From contig CP133595.1 in NCBI GenBank assembly GCA_031200235.1, positions 372,001-436,000 of the forward strand: a DNA stretch of 64,000 nt. The letters are read 5' to 3'. The position numbers and the translations under genes are program-made. The DNA is from Cuniculiplasma divulgatum. Its GTDB lineage: Archaea > Thermoplasmatota > Thermoplasmata > Thermoplasmatales > Thermoplasmataceae. This document shows, one piece after another, positions 9,697 through 19,101 of this stretch (positions are counted from its first letter, which is position 1; each line of letters begins with the position of its first letter). The notes under the pieces were generated by a model. The model saw nothing but the letters and a program-made list of their open reading frames with translations, was not told the origin of the DNA and ran no database searches.

Positions 9697-10851
9697 CTAT
9701 CTTGCAGTTATGGGGGTGAAGTCCCTGAGCCCTTTTCCGACGTATACTGCCCTGGGCCTGATGAGCCTTTCCTCCTCCTCGTCGTACTCAATGAAGTGAG
9801 CAGTCCAGCCGGTTATCCTGGAAAGGGCGAACAGAGCTGTGTATATATTGTTCTGAAGAGGGAATCCCATAGACAGGTAAACGATGCCAGAGAAGTAATC
9901 AGTATTGGGGAATATCTTCTTCGCTCCGTACTTTTCTATGCCCAGTTCCTCCAGAGCAGTGGCAACCTTGAATAGCTTTTCTGCTTCCCTGCTGTTCTTC
10001 ACCAGCGACTCTGCGTATTTCTTGAATATCCTGGCCCTTGGGTCATATGTCTTGTACACCCTGTGGCCAAAACCCATCAGCCTCTTGTTCCCGGTTGTTA
10101 TGTTTTTGTCGAACCAGTTCCTGACATTCTTCTCGTCGCCTATCTCCTTGAACTGTGCAATTGAAGCTTCCGCTGCTCCCCCATGTAGTGGACCCTTAAG
10201 TGCTGCAAGTGCAGCTGTCACTCCTGAATACATGTCAGAAAGCGTGGACACTGCAACAAGACCTGCGGTTGTTGAAGCGGGAACCTCATGATCTGTATAC
10301 AGTATGAGTGCAGAATTCATTGCGTCTATTTCTTCCCTGGAGAGTTCCTTGCCGAATGTGGCTTTCAGGAAACTTTCAACAAAGCTGCCAGATGGCTTTG
10401 GATTTGCAGGCGGCAGTCCCATTATGTGGCGGTAGACATTCGCAGTAACTGCAGACATCCTTCCAATTACATTCGCAGCCACTACCTTATCCGTTTCCTT
10501 GTTCCACTTGAAGCTTACTTCTGCTGCGGCCATGGATGCAAATGCAGCCATCTGCATGGCAACGGCATCGGATTCTCTAGGCAGTTTCCTTATTATGTCT
10601 ATCACATAGTCAGGCAGCTTATAGCCTGCTTCCACATCATGCCTGAATGCCTGAAGCTGGTTCTGAGTTGGTAATTCACCATACAGGAAAAGATACTGTA
10701 TCTCTTCCACAGATGCCTTGTGTGCTATAATGTCATCAATGGAGTATCCTCCATACATCAGAATGCCTTTCTCCCCGTCAATTGTAGTCAGTTTTGTCCA
10801 CTCTATTTCTGCATTTTCCAGCCCCTTATCGATAGTTTTTATGTCTTCCAT
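9697..10851 (-). CDS. gltA: Citrate synthase
   Basis: A 384-residue citrate synthase that condenses acetyl-CoA and oxaloacetate. Active-site regions are visible: GPLHGGAAEASI (catalytic His), GFGHRVYKTYDPRA (second His and substrate arginine) and NTDYFSG (catalytic Asp). The length is that of the short archaeal and Gram-positive form. A longer frame starts at 10899, but its first 16 residues are hydrophobic and unlike the family. I chose the ATG at 10851, which has GGAG about 8 bases before it and begins MEDIKTIDKG. A methylcitrate synthase role is possible because the two activities share this fold. Together with malate dehydrogenase at 17915-18889 it belongs to the citric acid cycle. Confidence 0.92.
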   Translation of the reverse strand: MEDIKTIDKGLENAEIEWTKLTTIDGEKGILMYGGYSIDDIIAHKASVEEIQYLFLYGELPTQNQLQAFRHDVEAGYKLPDYVIDIIRKLPRESDAVAMQMAAFASMAAAEVSFKWNKETDKVVAANVIGRMSAVTANVYRHIMGLPPANPKPSGSFVESFLKATFGKELSREEIDAMNSALILYTDHEVPASTTAGLVAVSTLSDMYSGVTAALAALKGPLHGGAAEASIAQFKEIGDEKNVRNWFDKNITTGNKRLMGFGHRVYKTYDPRARIFKKYAESLVKNSREAEKLFKVATALEELGIEKYGAKKIFPNTDYFSGIVYLSMGFPLQNNIYTALFALSRITGWTAHFIEYDEEEERLIRPRAVYVGKGLRDFTPITAR

Positions 10852-11192
10852 ACAGACCACTCCAATAACTAAGACTGTGCTGAAAATAAGGTCAATCACT
10901 AATATATTAAGGAATAATTTTTCCCCAAAACACGGGGCCTGCGTATCACATATGCCTGCAATGGCATAAAACCCTTAAAGTGCTTAGATCTGTGAAAATT
11001 AAAGCCATGTGATTTCTAAAATGATATACATGGATATTTTCCACATTTTATCTGCAAGTATTCCTTCAACTTCCAGATAACAGGTCAATTGACGGGGGTT
11101 ACCTTGATGCATCTGATTCATCGTAAATGTTATCAATAGTTTAGCCTGTTTCAGCTTGGAAACATTAAATTTGCATGCCATGATTTCTGAAT
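10852..11192. other. Intergenic region between divergent gltA and DHA2 transporter genes
   Basis: About 340 bases with no supportable gene. It is AT-rich and holds the promoters of the two divergent genes. For the transporter a TATA-like box is at 11164-11171. Nothing else stands out. Confidence 0.6.
11164..11171 (+). promoter_or_regulatory. TATA box of the DHA2 transporter
   Basis: ATTAAATT centred 26 bases before the ATG at 11193; no Shine-Dalgarno precedes that ATG, so a leaderless transcript is likely. Confidence 0.5.
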
Positions 11193-12890
11193 ATGGTGGA
11201 ACAGAAGTGGATCGCCCTTTCAAACACCACCCTGGGGCAGCTTGTTGCCACCATAAACACCAGCGTAATAATTGTTGCTCTCCCGCCAATATTCGAAGGC
11301 ATCGGGCTGAATCCGCTTTCCCCCGGCTCCTTTTCCTATCTGCTCTGGGTGATAATGAGCTACATGATCGTAATATCCGTACTCCTGGTCACCGTGGGCA
11401 AACTCTCAGACATGTTTGGCCGTGTCCGGCTTTTTAATATGGGTTTCCTCATATTCACTGTTGCATCCGTTCTCCTTTATCTCACTCCGGGGCGCAGCGA
11501 TACGGGTGCCCTTGAAATCATCATATTCAGGATAATACAGGCTGTTGGAGGGTCTTTCATAATGGCAAATAGTTTTGCCATAATATCGGACAATTTCAAT
11601 CCTAACCAGAGGGGCTTCGCCATATCAATCAACAGCGTTGCCTCAGTTTCGGGAGTGAGCATAGGGATTGTTCTGGGAGGTATTCTTTCGGTTATATACT
11701 GGAGGGATGTTTTTCTCCTTAGCGTTCCACTGGGCATCTTTGGGACAGTATGGTCCTACCTCAAGCTGAAAGAGACATCGCCAAGAAAGAAACAGACCAT
11801 TGACGTTGCCGGAAATGTGTTGTTTGGCTCAGGACTGGTTGTTTTCCTTCTGGGTGTGACCTACGGTATCACACCATATAGAAACAGCCCAATGGGATGG
11901 GAAAATCCGCTGGTTATACTGGCGCTTGCAGCAGGAGCCGTCTTACTTGTGCTCTTTGTTGTGTGGGAAATGAGATCAGAATATCCAATGTTCAACCTTA
12001 AGCTCTTCAGGTCCAGGGGGTTCTCCATCGGCAGCTTAACTGGATTTATTTCAGCCATGGGAATGATGGGGCTGCTTTACATGCTTACTCTTCTTTTCCA
12101 GGGAGTGTGGCTTCCATTACACGGTGTGCCATATTCCATTACCCCCCTATGGGCTGGAATTTATATGCTTCCCATGACGGTGAGTATGGGGTTGTTTGGG
12201 ATTCTGGCGGGCAGGATTTCTGACAGATATGGGCAACGCATGCTTACAGTAATCGGTTTGCTCATATCGGCCCTCTCTCTGCTGGGGTTAACCTTCCTGT
12301 CCTACAATTTTTCCTATGTAAAAATGGGGATTCTGATTACCATATTCGGAGCGGGTTATGGATTATTCAACTCCCCCAATATCTCTGCAGTCATGAATTC
12401 TGTACCCGCCTCTGACAGAGGCTCCGCCTCCGGAATGCTCAATAACATGCGCAACACGGGCTACGTTGCCAGCATGGGCGTTTTCTTCAGCATACTTATT
12501 GCCGGCCTGGCTACAAGCTTACCGCTGCACATTACCTCTGCTCTTAACTCTGCTGGCGCAACATCGCTGGTTCCCTATCTCTCCAGCATGCCACCAACTG
12601 AGGCTATATTTGGTGCGTTTCTTGGCATAAATCCTGTCGGGGCAATTATGGCTGCTATTCCACGTCTTCCCGCTGCAATCCCTGCCTCAACAGTCAAACT
12701 GCTGGAAGGAAACAGTTGGTTCCCGGGAGTTCTCGCCCCATCTTTCATGAAATCTCTTGATACAGTTTTCTATGTCATTTCAGTCATTACCATATTTGGC
12801 TCCATTCTATCTTTCTTCAGAAATGAGAGGAAACGGATCAAATCGGAGGACTTGGAGAAAAATCCGGATGGCAGTCTCTCCGTCAAATGA
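11193..12890 (+). CDS. MFS drug/solute efflux transporter, DHA2 (14-TMS) family
   Basis: A 565-residue major facilitator with about 14 hydrophobic helices, as in the DHA2 (EmrB/QacA) drug:proton antiporters. The motif A region after helix 2 reads VGKLSDMFGRVRLFNMG. Helix 4-5 features such as FRIIQAVGGSFIMANS and the motif C-like VSIGIVLGG fit an antiporter. The C-terminus is charged and cytoplasmic. The gene stands alone. A clear paralogue lies at 62400-64000; the pair match closely over GTVWSYLKLK and neighbouring stretches. Substrate unknown; efflux of toxic organics or metabolites is the family expectation. Confidence 0.88.
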   Translation: MVEQKWIALSNTTLGQLVATINTSVIIVALPPIFEGIGLNPLSPGSFSYLLWVIMSYMIVISVLLVTVGKLSDMFGRVRLFNMGFLIFTVASVLLYLTPGRSDTGALEIIIFRIIQAVGGSFIMANSFAIISDNFNPNQRGFAISINSVASVSGVSIGIVLGGILSVIYWRDVFLLSVPLGIFGTVWSYLKLKETSPRKKQTIDVAGNVLFGSGLVVFLLGVTYGITPYRNSPMGWENPLVILALAAGAVLLVLFVVWEMRSEYPMFNLKLFRSRGFSIGSLTGFISAMGMMGLLYMLTLLFQGVWLPLHGVPYSITPLWAGIYMLPMTVSMGLFGILAGRISDRYGQRMLTVIGLLISALSLLGLTFLSYNFSYVKMGILITIFGAGYGLFNSPNISAVMNSVPASDRGSASGMLNNMRNTGYVASMGVFFSILIAGLATSLPLHITSALNSAGATSLVPYLSSMPPTEAIFGAFLGINPVGAIMAAIPRLPAAIPASTVKLLEGNSWFPGVLAPSFMKSLDTVFYVISVITIFGSILSFFRNERKRIKSEDLEKNPDGSLSVK

Positions 12891-13084
12891 GACTTTTATA
12901 ACCATTCTTAGCACCAAGGGTTTTCACTTGGAACTGAGAATAAACAGTTAATTTGTGCTGATTCTTCCTCCCATTGATTTTTGAGCAGATATAATTGCAT
13001 TATCCGTCCCATGCCACTTAGAATGGTATCAATGATTCACTGATTGAATAACAATGAAACAGATACACGATCAGCCAAATAATA

Positions 13085-13156
13085 TGCGGATGCCGGGATT
13101 CGAACCCGGGTCTAGAGCTTGGGAAGCTCCAGTGATAACCACTACACTACACCCGC
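13085..13156 (-). tRNA. tRNA-Gly (anticodon CCC)
   Basis: A complete 72-base cloverleaf on the minus strand: acceptor GCGGGTG pairs with CATCCGC, discriminator A. The anticodon stem GGAGC/GCTCT encloses the loop TTCCCAA, giving anticodon CCC for GGG codons. The T arm is CCGGG TTCGAAT CCCGG. No intron and no encoded CCA. Confidence 0.95.
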
Positions 13157-13202
13157 CTTAACTGGTAAAAATAGAGAGATATAAAAAATGTTTGAGGTGG
13201 GT

Positions 13203-14453
13203 TTACACCCAGCCCCTCATCTTCATGGCATCCGCCACTCTCTTTACGGATACCGTGTACGCTGCAGTCCTTGGATCTACGTTGTATTTCTTGGCCGCGT
13301 CAAGAACCGCATGGGTTGCCTCTGTCATCTTCTGGTCAAGGCGTTCGTACACTTCTTTCTCAGTCCAGTAGTATCCTGCCTGGTTCTGCACCCACTCAAA
13401 ATAGGATACAGTTACTCCCCCGGCGTTGGACAGGAAGTCTGGCAGTACCAGTACCTTCCTTTTGAAGAATATCTCGTCTGCCTCAGGAGTTGTGGGTCCA
13501 TTTGCAAGTTCCAAGATTACCTTCGCCCTTACCTTGTTGGCATTGTCTGCCCTGAGCTGGTTCTCAATTGCTGCAGGTATGAGCACATCAACATCAAGTT
13601 CCAGAAGTTCCTCATTTGTTATGTTCTTTGTACCGGGCAAATTCTGAACAGTGCCAGTCTTCTTCTTGTGTTCCATCAGCTTGTCAAAGTCCAGGCCCTT
13701 CTCAGAGTATATTCCACCCTTTGTGTCAGATATGGCAACTACATTTGAGTGGAACATCTCCTTCACGAGCTTGAGTGCGAATTGCCCGGCATTGCCAAAT
13801 CCCTGAATTGCCACCTTTGCCTTTGAAAGGTCCATTCCCAGAGTTTTAGCAGCTTCTCTCAGAACATACATTCCACCCTTTGCAGTTGCGTCACCACGGC
13901 CCAGTGAACCCCAGACCTCCAGTGGCTTTCCTGTTATGACTCCAGGAGCGGAATGTCTGACTATATTCTCGTATTCGTCCATCATCCATGCCATGATCTG
14001 CGGAGTAGTATAGACATCAGGTGCAGGAACATCTATCTCTGGCCCTATGAATTCTCCTATGGCCCTAACGTATCCCCTGCTTAGTCTCTCCAGCTCACCC
14101 GCGCTCATGCTCTTTGGATCGCATATAACTCCACCCTTTGCACCGCCAAGTGGAAGGTTCGTTATGGCAGTCTTCCATGTCATCCATGCAGAGAGAGCTT
14201 TTACGGTTGAAAGGGTCTCTTCAGGATGGAACCTTATACCGCCCTTCACCGGTCCCCTTGCATTGTTATAGTGAACTCTGAAGCCAGTGAAAACCTTTGT
14301 TTCCCCATTGTCCATCTTAACAGGTATACTTACCTGAAGAATTGCCATAGGGTGGCTAAGCACCTCAAAGGTCTGCTTGTCCAGTTTCATTACGTCTGCT
14401 GCTTTTTTCAGCTGTTTCACAGCTATATCAAATGGGTCCAAATCTTCTGGCAT
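13203..14453 (-). CDS. gdhA: Glutamate dehydrogenase
   Basis: A 416-residue glutamate dehydrogenase that interconverts glutamate and 2-oxoglutarate plus ammonia. It shows the catalytic region [12 protein letters not shown] followed by PLGGAKGGV, the conserved DVPAPDVYT, and the nucleotide-binding motif [11 protein letters not shown]. The length is that of the hexameric archaeal enzymes. The ATG is preceded by AGGTGA at a good distance. Cofactor choice (NAD or NADP) cannot be settled by eye. It links amino acid breakdown to the citric acid cycle and is flanked by tRNA-Gly downstream. Confidence 0.95.
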   Translation of the reverse strand: MPEDLDPFDIAVKQLKKAADVMKLDKQTFEVLSHPMAILQVSIPVKMDNGETKVFTGFRVHYNNARGPVKGGIRFHPEETLSTVKALSAWMTWKTAITNLPLGGAKGGVICDPKSMSAGELERLSRGYVRAIGEFIGPEIDVPAPDVYTTPQIMAWMMDEYENIVRHSAPGVITGKPLEVWGSLGRGDATAKGGMYVLREAAKTLGMDLSKAKVAIQGFGNAGQFALKLVKEMFHSNVVAISDTKGGIYSEKGLDFDKLMEHKKKTGTVQNLPGTKNITNEELLELDVDVLIPAAIENQLRADNANKVRAKVILELANGPTTPEADEIFFKRKVLVLPDFLSNAGGVTVSYFEWVQNQAGYYWTEKEVYERLDQKMTEATHAVLDAAKKYNVDPRTAAYTVSVKRVADAMKMRGWV

Positions 14454-14622
14454 ATTTTCACCTATTATCCTCTAGATGAGGACACATGGTAATCCCATGG
14501 ACATAATTTAAGCTTTCACGATACAATATGCCATGTGCCATACTGTCTATAATGAATTATGATCGAAATGTCTTCATGACTGCTTTGTTTTCGCCAGAGG
14601 ATGTAACGATACTGCCCCCCCG

Positions 14623-15204
14623 TCACTGACCACCCTCAGCCTGACCTTTACCCAGAAGCCAACCCCCGAAACCCATTCCCCAGAGGAGATCAGGATAAAC
14701 AATGAATCTCTCCATACCTCCAACACCAAGGCCAAGGTAATGCCCGGTGGCGTAGAGGATCAGGGAGACCAGGCCAATGGTACCAAGTATTGCCCATGCA
14801 ACTGAGAGGCTGTTCTTGAGCTTATAGATGATAATGTATGGCGCAATGGAGGCCATTAGGAACACCAGCAGTGAGGAGTAGACATGGATGCTGCCAGTGG
14901 TCTCCGGAAATATTCCAACACCCATGGCACCTATGCCCGCAAGAACGATTATGACTGAGAACACTCTGGAGAAACTTCGGGATATATAGGCCGCTGCAAT
15001 CAAAAGAATCCCCAGCAGTACAATTGAAACGTTGAAAATGTAAGCTGTCTTTCCAACCCCAAGATCGCTGATGTAGTTGTGCGACACACTATAATTAGGA
15101 TATATGGTTTCTGCCAGCAGCATCATAAGGAAGAACTGGGCAATCGACACAAAAAATAGCACTCCAGCCACGTTCATATCAAGATTTTTTTTCATAATTT
15201 TCAT
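14623..15204 (-). CDS. DUF998 family membrane protein
   Basis: About 193 residues with six predicted membrane helices. The segment NYSVSHNYISDLGVG and the later GIFPETTGSIH are typical of DUF998 proteins, whose function is unknown. A longer frame reaches 15351, but its first 49 residues are hydrophilic and unlike the family. A TATA-like sequence (CTTAAAA on the minus strand, 15225-15231) lies about 25 bases before the ATG at 15204, which supports that start. Monocistronic, divergent from pcn. Confidence 0.7.
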   Translation of the reverse strand: MKIMKKNLDMNVAGVLFFVSIAQFFLMMLLAETIYPNYSVSHNYISDLGVGKTAYIFNVSIVLLGILLIAAAYISRSFSRVFSVIIVLAGIGAMGVGIFPETTGSIHVYSSLLVFLMASIAPYIIIYKLKNSLSVAWAILGTIGLVSLILYATGHYLGLGVGGMERFIVYPDLLWGMGFGGWLLGKGQAEGGQ

Positions 15205-15445
15205 ATCTTCTACCCTGAATCCGCATTTTAAGTTTTGCGCATTCCATACTGTGAATGGTTGCAGTAACATGCCAGAAATCCACTCAGTTGTGCCGCCGTA
15301 CTTCTGGGAATCAAGTGATTTATTACGCGCGTGGCTTATTTTTTTCATCATGGTTGCGATTCATTCTCTGCAACCACCATAAGAAAAGTATTAATTATCA
15401 TCAATGGAATTATCTGGAGCTTGATACTAAGTTCTGGTGTTATAA

Positions 15446-16195
15446 ATGCTTAGACTCACAATTTCAGTAAAAAACTTGAAAGAGATTGCAGATCTGTTGA
15501 ATACGGTTGTCACAGAAGCTAAATTCAAAATAGATCAGACCGGCATATCGGTTAAGGTTGTTGATCCTGCCCACGTGGCAATGGTTTCCATTGATGTACC
15601 AAAGGAGGCTTTTGTGGAATACCAGATAGATGGTGAGGAAGAGATTTCAATAGACGTGGAAAGGATGAAATCTGTCATAAGACTGGCAAATTCCGGAGAT
15701 CAGGTAACCCTGACCAAGGAGAAGGAGAAACTTAAATTTGAGATCAACAACATCAGCAAAAGCATAGCACTTCTGGACAATAACACCGTCATGACACCCC
15801 GTGTCCCGGTCATTAGTTCAGATAATTATGTGGTTGTCAGCAAATCTGAGTTTGAAAGGGGACTCAGGGCTGCCGAGGATGTCTCAGATTCCATAAGGCT
15901 CACTCTGGGACCTGATGAGTTCAAGGCCAGATCTTCTTCCGACTCCGAGGAATCCGAGATGATCCTGACCAAGGACATGCTTAAGGAGCTGAAATGCTCG
16001 GCACCGATAAAGAGTTCATATCCTCTGGAGTACCTCCTCAAGCTGGTAAAGTCCCTTACAAGCTCAGACGAGATCAAGTTGAGTTTCAAAGATGACTACC
16101 CTTTGAATATAGAGTTCTCATTTGGCCAGTCAAAGGGTGGAGCAGAGAACCAGGCAAAGGGTTCATTCCTTCTTGCGCCGAGAATGGAACAGTAA
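15446..16195 (+). CDS. pcn: DNA polymerase sliding clamp (PCNA)
   Basis: A 249-residue archaeal PCNA, the homotrimeric ring that tethers DNA polymerase and other replication and repair proteins to DNA. The two-domain repeat is clear: the first domain includes ISVKVVDPAHVAMVSID, the interdomain connector surrounds NTVMTPRVPVI, and the second includes DEIKLSFKDDYPLNIEF before the C-terminal FLLAPR. Family length is matched exactly. Only this one clamp gene is in the window. The gene is alone between the DUF998 gene and a tRNA. Confidence 0.95.
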   Translation: MLRLTISVKNLKEIADLLNTVVTEAKFKIDQTGISVKVVDPAHVAMVSIDVPKEAFVEYQIDGEEEISIDVERMKSVIRLANSGDQVTLTKEKEKLKFEINNISKSIALLDNNTVMTPRVPVISSDNYVVVSKSEFERGLRAAEDVSDSIRLTLGPDEFKARSSSDSEESEMILTKDMLKELKCSAPIKSSYPLEYLLKLVKSLTSSDEIKLSFKDDYPLNIEFSFGQSKGGAENQAKGSFLLAPRMEQ

Positions 16196-16347
16196 TAAGA
16201 GAAACTCCTCTTTCATTTTTCAAAAGTCCACTTCGCTGTAACAATGTTTCGTACCGGGTCAAAACAAGCATACTCCTATCCACTAGGAAGTTACGCGTTA
16301 AAATATATCCGGAGATTTTCGGAAAAATAATGTTGAATGAAGTAAGA

Positions 16348-16422
16348 CGGGCGCGAGGGGATTCGGACCCCTGATCTGCAGCTTAGGAGGCTGCTGCCAT
16401 ATCCAGACTGGGCCACGCGCCC
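16348..16422 (-). tRNA. tRNA-Arg (anticodon CCT)
   Basis: A complete 75-base cloverleaf on the minus strand: acceptor GGGCGCG pairs with CGCGCCC, discriminator G. The anticodon stem GCAGC/GCTGC encloses CTCCTAA, giving anticodon CCT for AGG codons. The T loop is GTCCGAAT. A TATA-like GTATATAT at 16453-16460 is at the right distance to drive it leftwards. No intron and no encoded CCA. Confidence 0.93.
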
Positions 16423-16516
16423 TAACTTGGTGCTCAACATAATCACATACTTGTATATATTTCAAACTCAAGATCGTATCCCCCGGAGGTATTCATGAAG
16501 TCTCCATTTGCAAAAT

Positions 16517-16593
16517 GCCCTGCAACAGGATTCTGATTGCAGGGCTACGGATGCCCGTGTCCCCCCGGCATTCCTGATTAAAATTGCGATTTT
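16517..16593 (+). ncRNA. Candidate structured RNA (three consecutive hairpins)
   Basis: Three inverted repeats follow each other. GCCCTGCAA at 16517-16525 pairs perfectly with TTGCAGGGC at 16537-16545, and the loop adds CAG/CTG with one unpaired A. ATGCC at 16551-16555 pairs with GGCAT at 16567-16571. AAAAT at 16580-16584 pairs with ATTTT at 16589-16593. The third could be a terminator-like element. The segment ends upstream of the likely queD promoter, so it would be a separate transcript. Strand and boundaries are uncertain. Confidence 0.3.
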
Positions 16594-16710
16594 ATTTCGA
16601 AGTATTTTACTCCCGGAGGTCAGCTGCAACCATAACATCAGAAAGTGTGTTCCACAGAGATGGCCCCTGGCTTCTCACATGATTGATCCAGTCCACTGGA
16701 AATGATGATC

Positions 16711-16719
16711 AAAAATTAA
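16711..16719 (+). promoter_or_regulatory. TATA box of queD-queC
   Basis: AAAAATTAA centred about 28 bases before the queD ATG, with no Shine-Dalgarno in between. Confidence 0.4.
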
Positions 16720-16743
16720 GAATAATGTCACTATGCAGTAAAT

Positions 16744-17214
16744 ATGAAACTTATGATTGATGGTTCACTTGGCCACATGGATTTTTCCGCAGCGCATTTC
16801 ATACCAACAATAGAAAAGTGTGCCCACCTCCATGGACACAACTACTACGTAAATGTGGAGGTTGAGGGTGACCCTGAGGAAGGCGTGCTTATGGACTACG
16901 GAATACTGAAGTCCCTCATGAGGAAAGCCATTGAACCGCTTGACCATAGAATACTTGTCCCGGAACATTCCGGCTTCTCCACATGCAAAATTGATGGAGA
17001 AGTGTGCCTTGTGGCATATGCGGGAAAGAAATTCCAGTTTCCCGTCAGCGATGTGTACCTGCTTGACAGGGAAATGAGCTCGAGTGAGCTGCTTTCCAGA
17101 AGCATCCTTGAAAAAACAGAGAAGGAGATATTCCGTCATGGAAATATCAGAAGGTTTGAAGTCTGCGTTTACGAGAGCCCGGGTCAGGGTGCGTGCTCGG
17201 AAGTGTCCCGATGA
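16744..17214 (+). CDS. queD: 6-pyruvoyltetrahydropterin synthase/QueD family protein
   Basis: A 156-residue T-fold enzyme of the PTPS/QueD family. It has the zinc and catalytic residues expected: an early His in FSAAHFI, then CAHLHGHNYYV with the nucleophilic Cys and two zinc His, and a late ExxxxE-like region in CVYESPGQGA. QueD converts 7,8-dihydroneopterin triphosphate to 6-carboxy-tetrahydropterin, the second step towards preQ0. Its stop overlaps the start of queC by four bases (ATGA), so the pair supplies preQ0, in archaea used for archaeosine in tRNA. A second in-frame ATG at 16753 is possible as the start. A role in a folate-like pterin pathway is less likely given queC. Confidence 0.88.
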   Translation: MKLMIDGSLGHMDFSAAHFIPTIEKCAHLHGHNYYVNVEVEGDPEEGVLMDYGILKSLMRKAIEPLDHRILVPEHSGFSTCKIDGEVCLVAYAGKKFQFPVSDVYLLDREMSSSELLSRSILEKTEKEIFRHGNIRRFEVCVYESPGQGACSEVSR

Positions 17215-17918
17215 TTGGTAAGGCAGTATGTCTGCTGTCCGGAGGGATCGATTCCACTACAGTACTGGCAATCGCCCTCAGCAAGGGGTATGATTGCACG
17301 GCCATAAGCTTTGATTATGGCCAGAGACATAGCAGGGAACTTGAAGCATCTGCCAGGGTGGCGGATCATTTCCACGTGCAAAGGCATGTAGTCAGGATGA
17401 ATCTGAATGAGGTTACAATCAGTGCCCTGACCGGCCAGAAGGATGTGGAGACCAGGTCACTGGATCATATAGAGGAGAGCATTCCCAATACTTATGTGCC
17501 ATCAAGAAACATCATATTCCTTTCCATAGCTGCATCAATGGCAGAATCCATAGGCGCAAATCATATCTTCATCGGTGCCAATGCAGTTGATTTCTCAGGA
17601 TATCCAGACTGCAGGCCAGCCTTCTATAACGCTTTCGAAGATGCGCTGAACCTGGGAACAGTGGCCGGATCTGAACACCCCTTCAGAATAAATGTTCCAC
17701 TGCAATACCTTACCAAGGGAGAGATAATAAAAACAGGAAGGTCACTGAATGTGCCCTATGATCTGACAACCTCCTGTTATCTTGGCAGGGAGAAGGCATG
17801 TGGAAAATGTGATTCCTGCCTCCTGAGGCTGAAAGGGTTCATGGAGGCCGGCATCCCCGATCCGATCCCTTACGAATCTTATCCGGAATTTTATAGAAAA
17901 TTTCTTGAAAAAAATTAG
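17211..17918 (+). CDS. queC: 7-cyano-7-deazaguanine synthase
   Basis: A 235-residue QueC, which turns 7-carboxy-7-deazaguanine into preQ0 with ATP and ammonia. The PP-loop motif SGGIDSTTV is near the N-terminus, and the C-terminal zinc site CYLGREKACGKCDSC supplies four cysteines. I chose the ATG at 17211, which overlaps the queD stop; a GTG/TTG 18 bases further upstream would add six residues. queE is not in this window. The stop codon region TTAG (17915-17918) is shared with the stop of the convergent malate dehydrogenase gene. Confidence 0.93.
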   Translation: MIGKAVCLLSGGIDSTTVLAIALSKGYDCTAISFDYGQRHSRELEASARVADHFHVQRHVVRMNLNEVTISALTGQKDVETRSLDHIEESIPNTYVPSRNIIFLSIAASMAESIGANHIFIGANAVDFSGYPDCRPAFYNAFEDALNLGTVAGSEHPFRINVPLQYLTKGEIIKTGRSLNVPYDLTTSCYLGREKACGKCDSCLLRLKGFMEAGIPDPIPYESYPEFYRKFLEKN

Positions 17919-18889
17919 TTTTTGGATTTCAGGAAGTCGTCAACCTTCTTGCAGTTCTCCTGAACTCCCTTAACTGTTTTCTCCCAGAGGGCCTTCTCCT
18001 CGGCAGTGAAATCCATATCGTATATTCTCTCAACACCGTTTGAGCCTATGCTTATGGGAACACCGATGAATATGCCGGATGCGCCGTAATGCTTTGCATG
18101 GTCCCCTTCCAGGTAGGCTGCGCATGGGATGACTCTGTGCTTATCCTTTATTATTGATTCTACCATCGCAGTGATGGAGATACCTGGCGCGTAATACGCA
18201 CTTCCAGTCTTCAGGTAGTTCACTATTTCCCCACCGCCGAATCTTGTTCTCTTTACGATCTCTTCAATCTTCTCCTTTGAAAGAAGGTTGCTGATTGGGA
18301 TGCCTGAGACGTTTGAGTATCTTATGAAAGGCACCATGTCATCACCGTGTCCACCAATGACGAATGCATTGACATCCTCAACTGATACGTTAAGCTCCAT
18401 TGCAAGAAAAGTCCTGAATCTTGAACTGTCCAGTGACCCTCCAAGTCCCATTATGTATTCCGGCTTCACTCCTGAAACCTTCTGGAAAGCGTATGCCATG
18501 ATATCAGCAGGATTTGAGACCACCACAACCTTTGAATTTGGGGAATATTTCTTGACATTCCTGGCAACATCAGACATTATCTCAACGTTCTTGTTCAGAA
18601 GATCGTCACGGCTCATGCCTGGCTTTCTTGCAAGCCCAGCTGTTATAACTATGACGTCTGAGTTCTCCATATTCCTGTACGCCTCTGGATTTGTTGTTGT
18701 GAATCCTCTCACATCAACATCTGTGCCCCAGTGCGGGCTCCCTTCCATAATATCCAGGCCCTTCCCTTCAGGAATACCGTCCACCACATCGAATAAATAA
18801 ACATCGCCTAGTTCCTTCAGTGCTACAAACTGAGCCACAGTAGCCCCTACGTTTCCGGCTCCTATTACTGAAATCTTTTTTCTTACCAT
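17915..18889 (-). CDS. mdh: Malate dehydrogenase (LDH-like type)
   Basis: A 324-residue NAD-dependent dehydrogenase of the lactate/malate family. The Rossmann motif VIGAGNVGATVA opens the protein, and an Asp after strand 2 (LFDVVDG) indicates NAD. The mobile loop reads GLARKPGMSRDDL, with the Arg typical of malate rather than lactate dehydrogenases, and the catalytic His is in VIGGHGDDMVPF. It oxidises malate to oxaloacetate in the citric acid cycle. A TATA-like box lies about 27 bases before the ATG, so the transcript is likely leaderless. It overlaps the convergent queC gene by four bases at the stops. Confidence 0.93.
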   Translation of the reverse strand: MVRKKISVIGAGNVGATVAQFVALKELGDVYLFDVVDGIPEGKGLDIMEGSPHWGTDVDVRGFTTTNPEAYRNMENSDVIVITAGLARKPGMSRDDLLNKNVEIMSDVARNVKKYSPNSKVVVVSNPADIMAYAFQKVSGVKPEYIMGLGGSLDSSRFRTFLAMELNVSVEDVNAFVIGGHGDDMVPFIRYSNVSGIPISNLLSKEKIEEIVKRTRFGGGEIVNYLKTGSAYYAPGISITAMVESIIKDKHRVIPCAAYLEGDHAKHYGASGIFIGVPISIGSNGVERIYDMDFTAEEKALWEKTVKGVQENCKKVDDFLKSKN

Positions 18890-18911
18890 GACAGAAAATC
18901 ACTTATTCAAT

Positions 18912-18919
18912 CTTAAAGT
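18912..18919 (-). promoter_or_regulatory. TATA box of mdh
   Basis: CTTTAAGA on the minus strand about 27 bases before the mdh ATG. Confidence 0.45.
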
Positions 18920-19070
18920 TGTGCCTGAGTGTTCGATTGGTGCGGACCACTGGTGCAGCGAGGCATGATTATTATTTATGTTCCTATGCACATTTCTGTT
19001 TAAGATGTTAGAAATAGTAGTAATTCAGAGAAAATTTCATGAGAAAACTGGCTCGACACAATGGCAAAAA

Positions 19071-19078
19071 TTAAATAA
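19071..19078 (+). promoter_or_regulatory. TATA box of the DUF835/GvpD-like pair
   Basis: TTAAATAA centred 27 bases before the ATG at 19102. It supports that ATG rather than the upstream TTG at 19081. Confidence 0.5.
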
Positions 19079-19101
19079 TCTTGAACTTTAAATCAGAGAC
19101 A

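Larger units (their letters stand above)
16423..16743. other. Gene-free 321-base region with three hairpins
   Basis: No supportable protein gene. It contains a TATA-like box at 16453-16460 (probably for tRNA-Arg), two copies of CCCGGAGGT (16482-16490 and 16612-16620), a 12-codon reading frame from the ATG at 16495 behind the first copy, three successive inverted repeats, and the queD promoter at 16711-16719. Confidence 0.6.

Noticed and set aside
16481-16743. A preQ1-type riboswitch controlling queD-queC
   Set aside because: The likely queD promoter lies at 16711-16719, downstream of the hairpins, and the transcript is probably leaderless. A riboswitch would have to be in the message.
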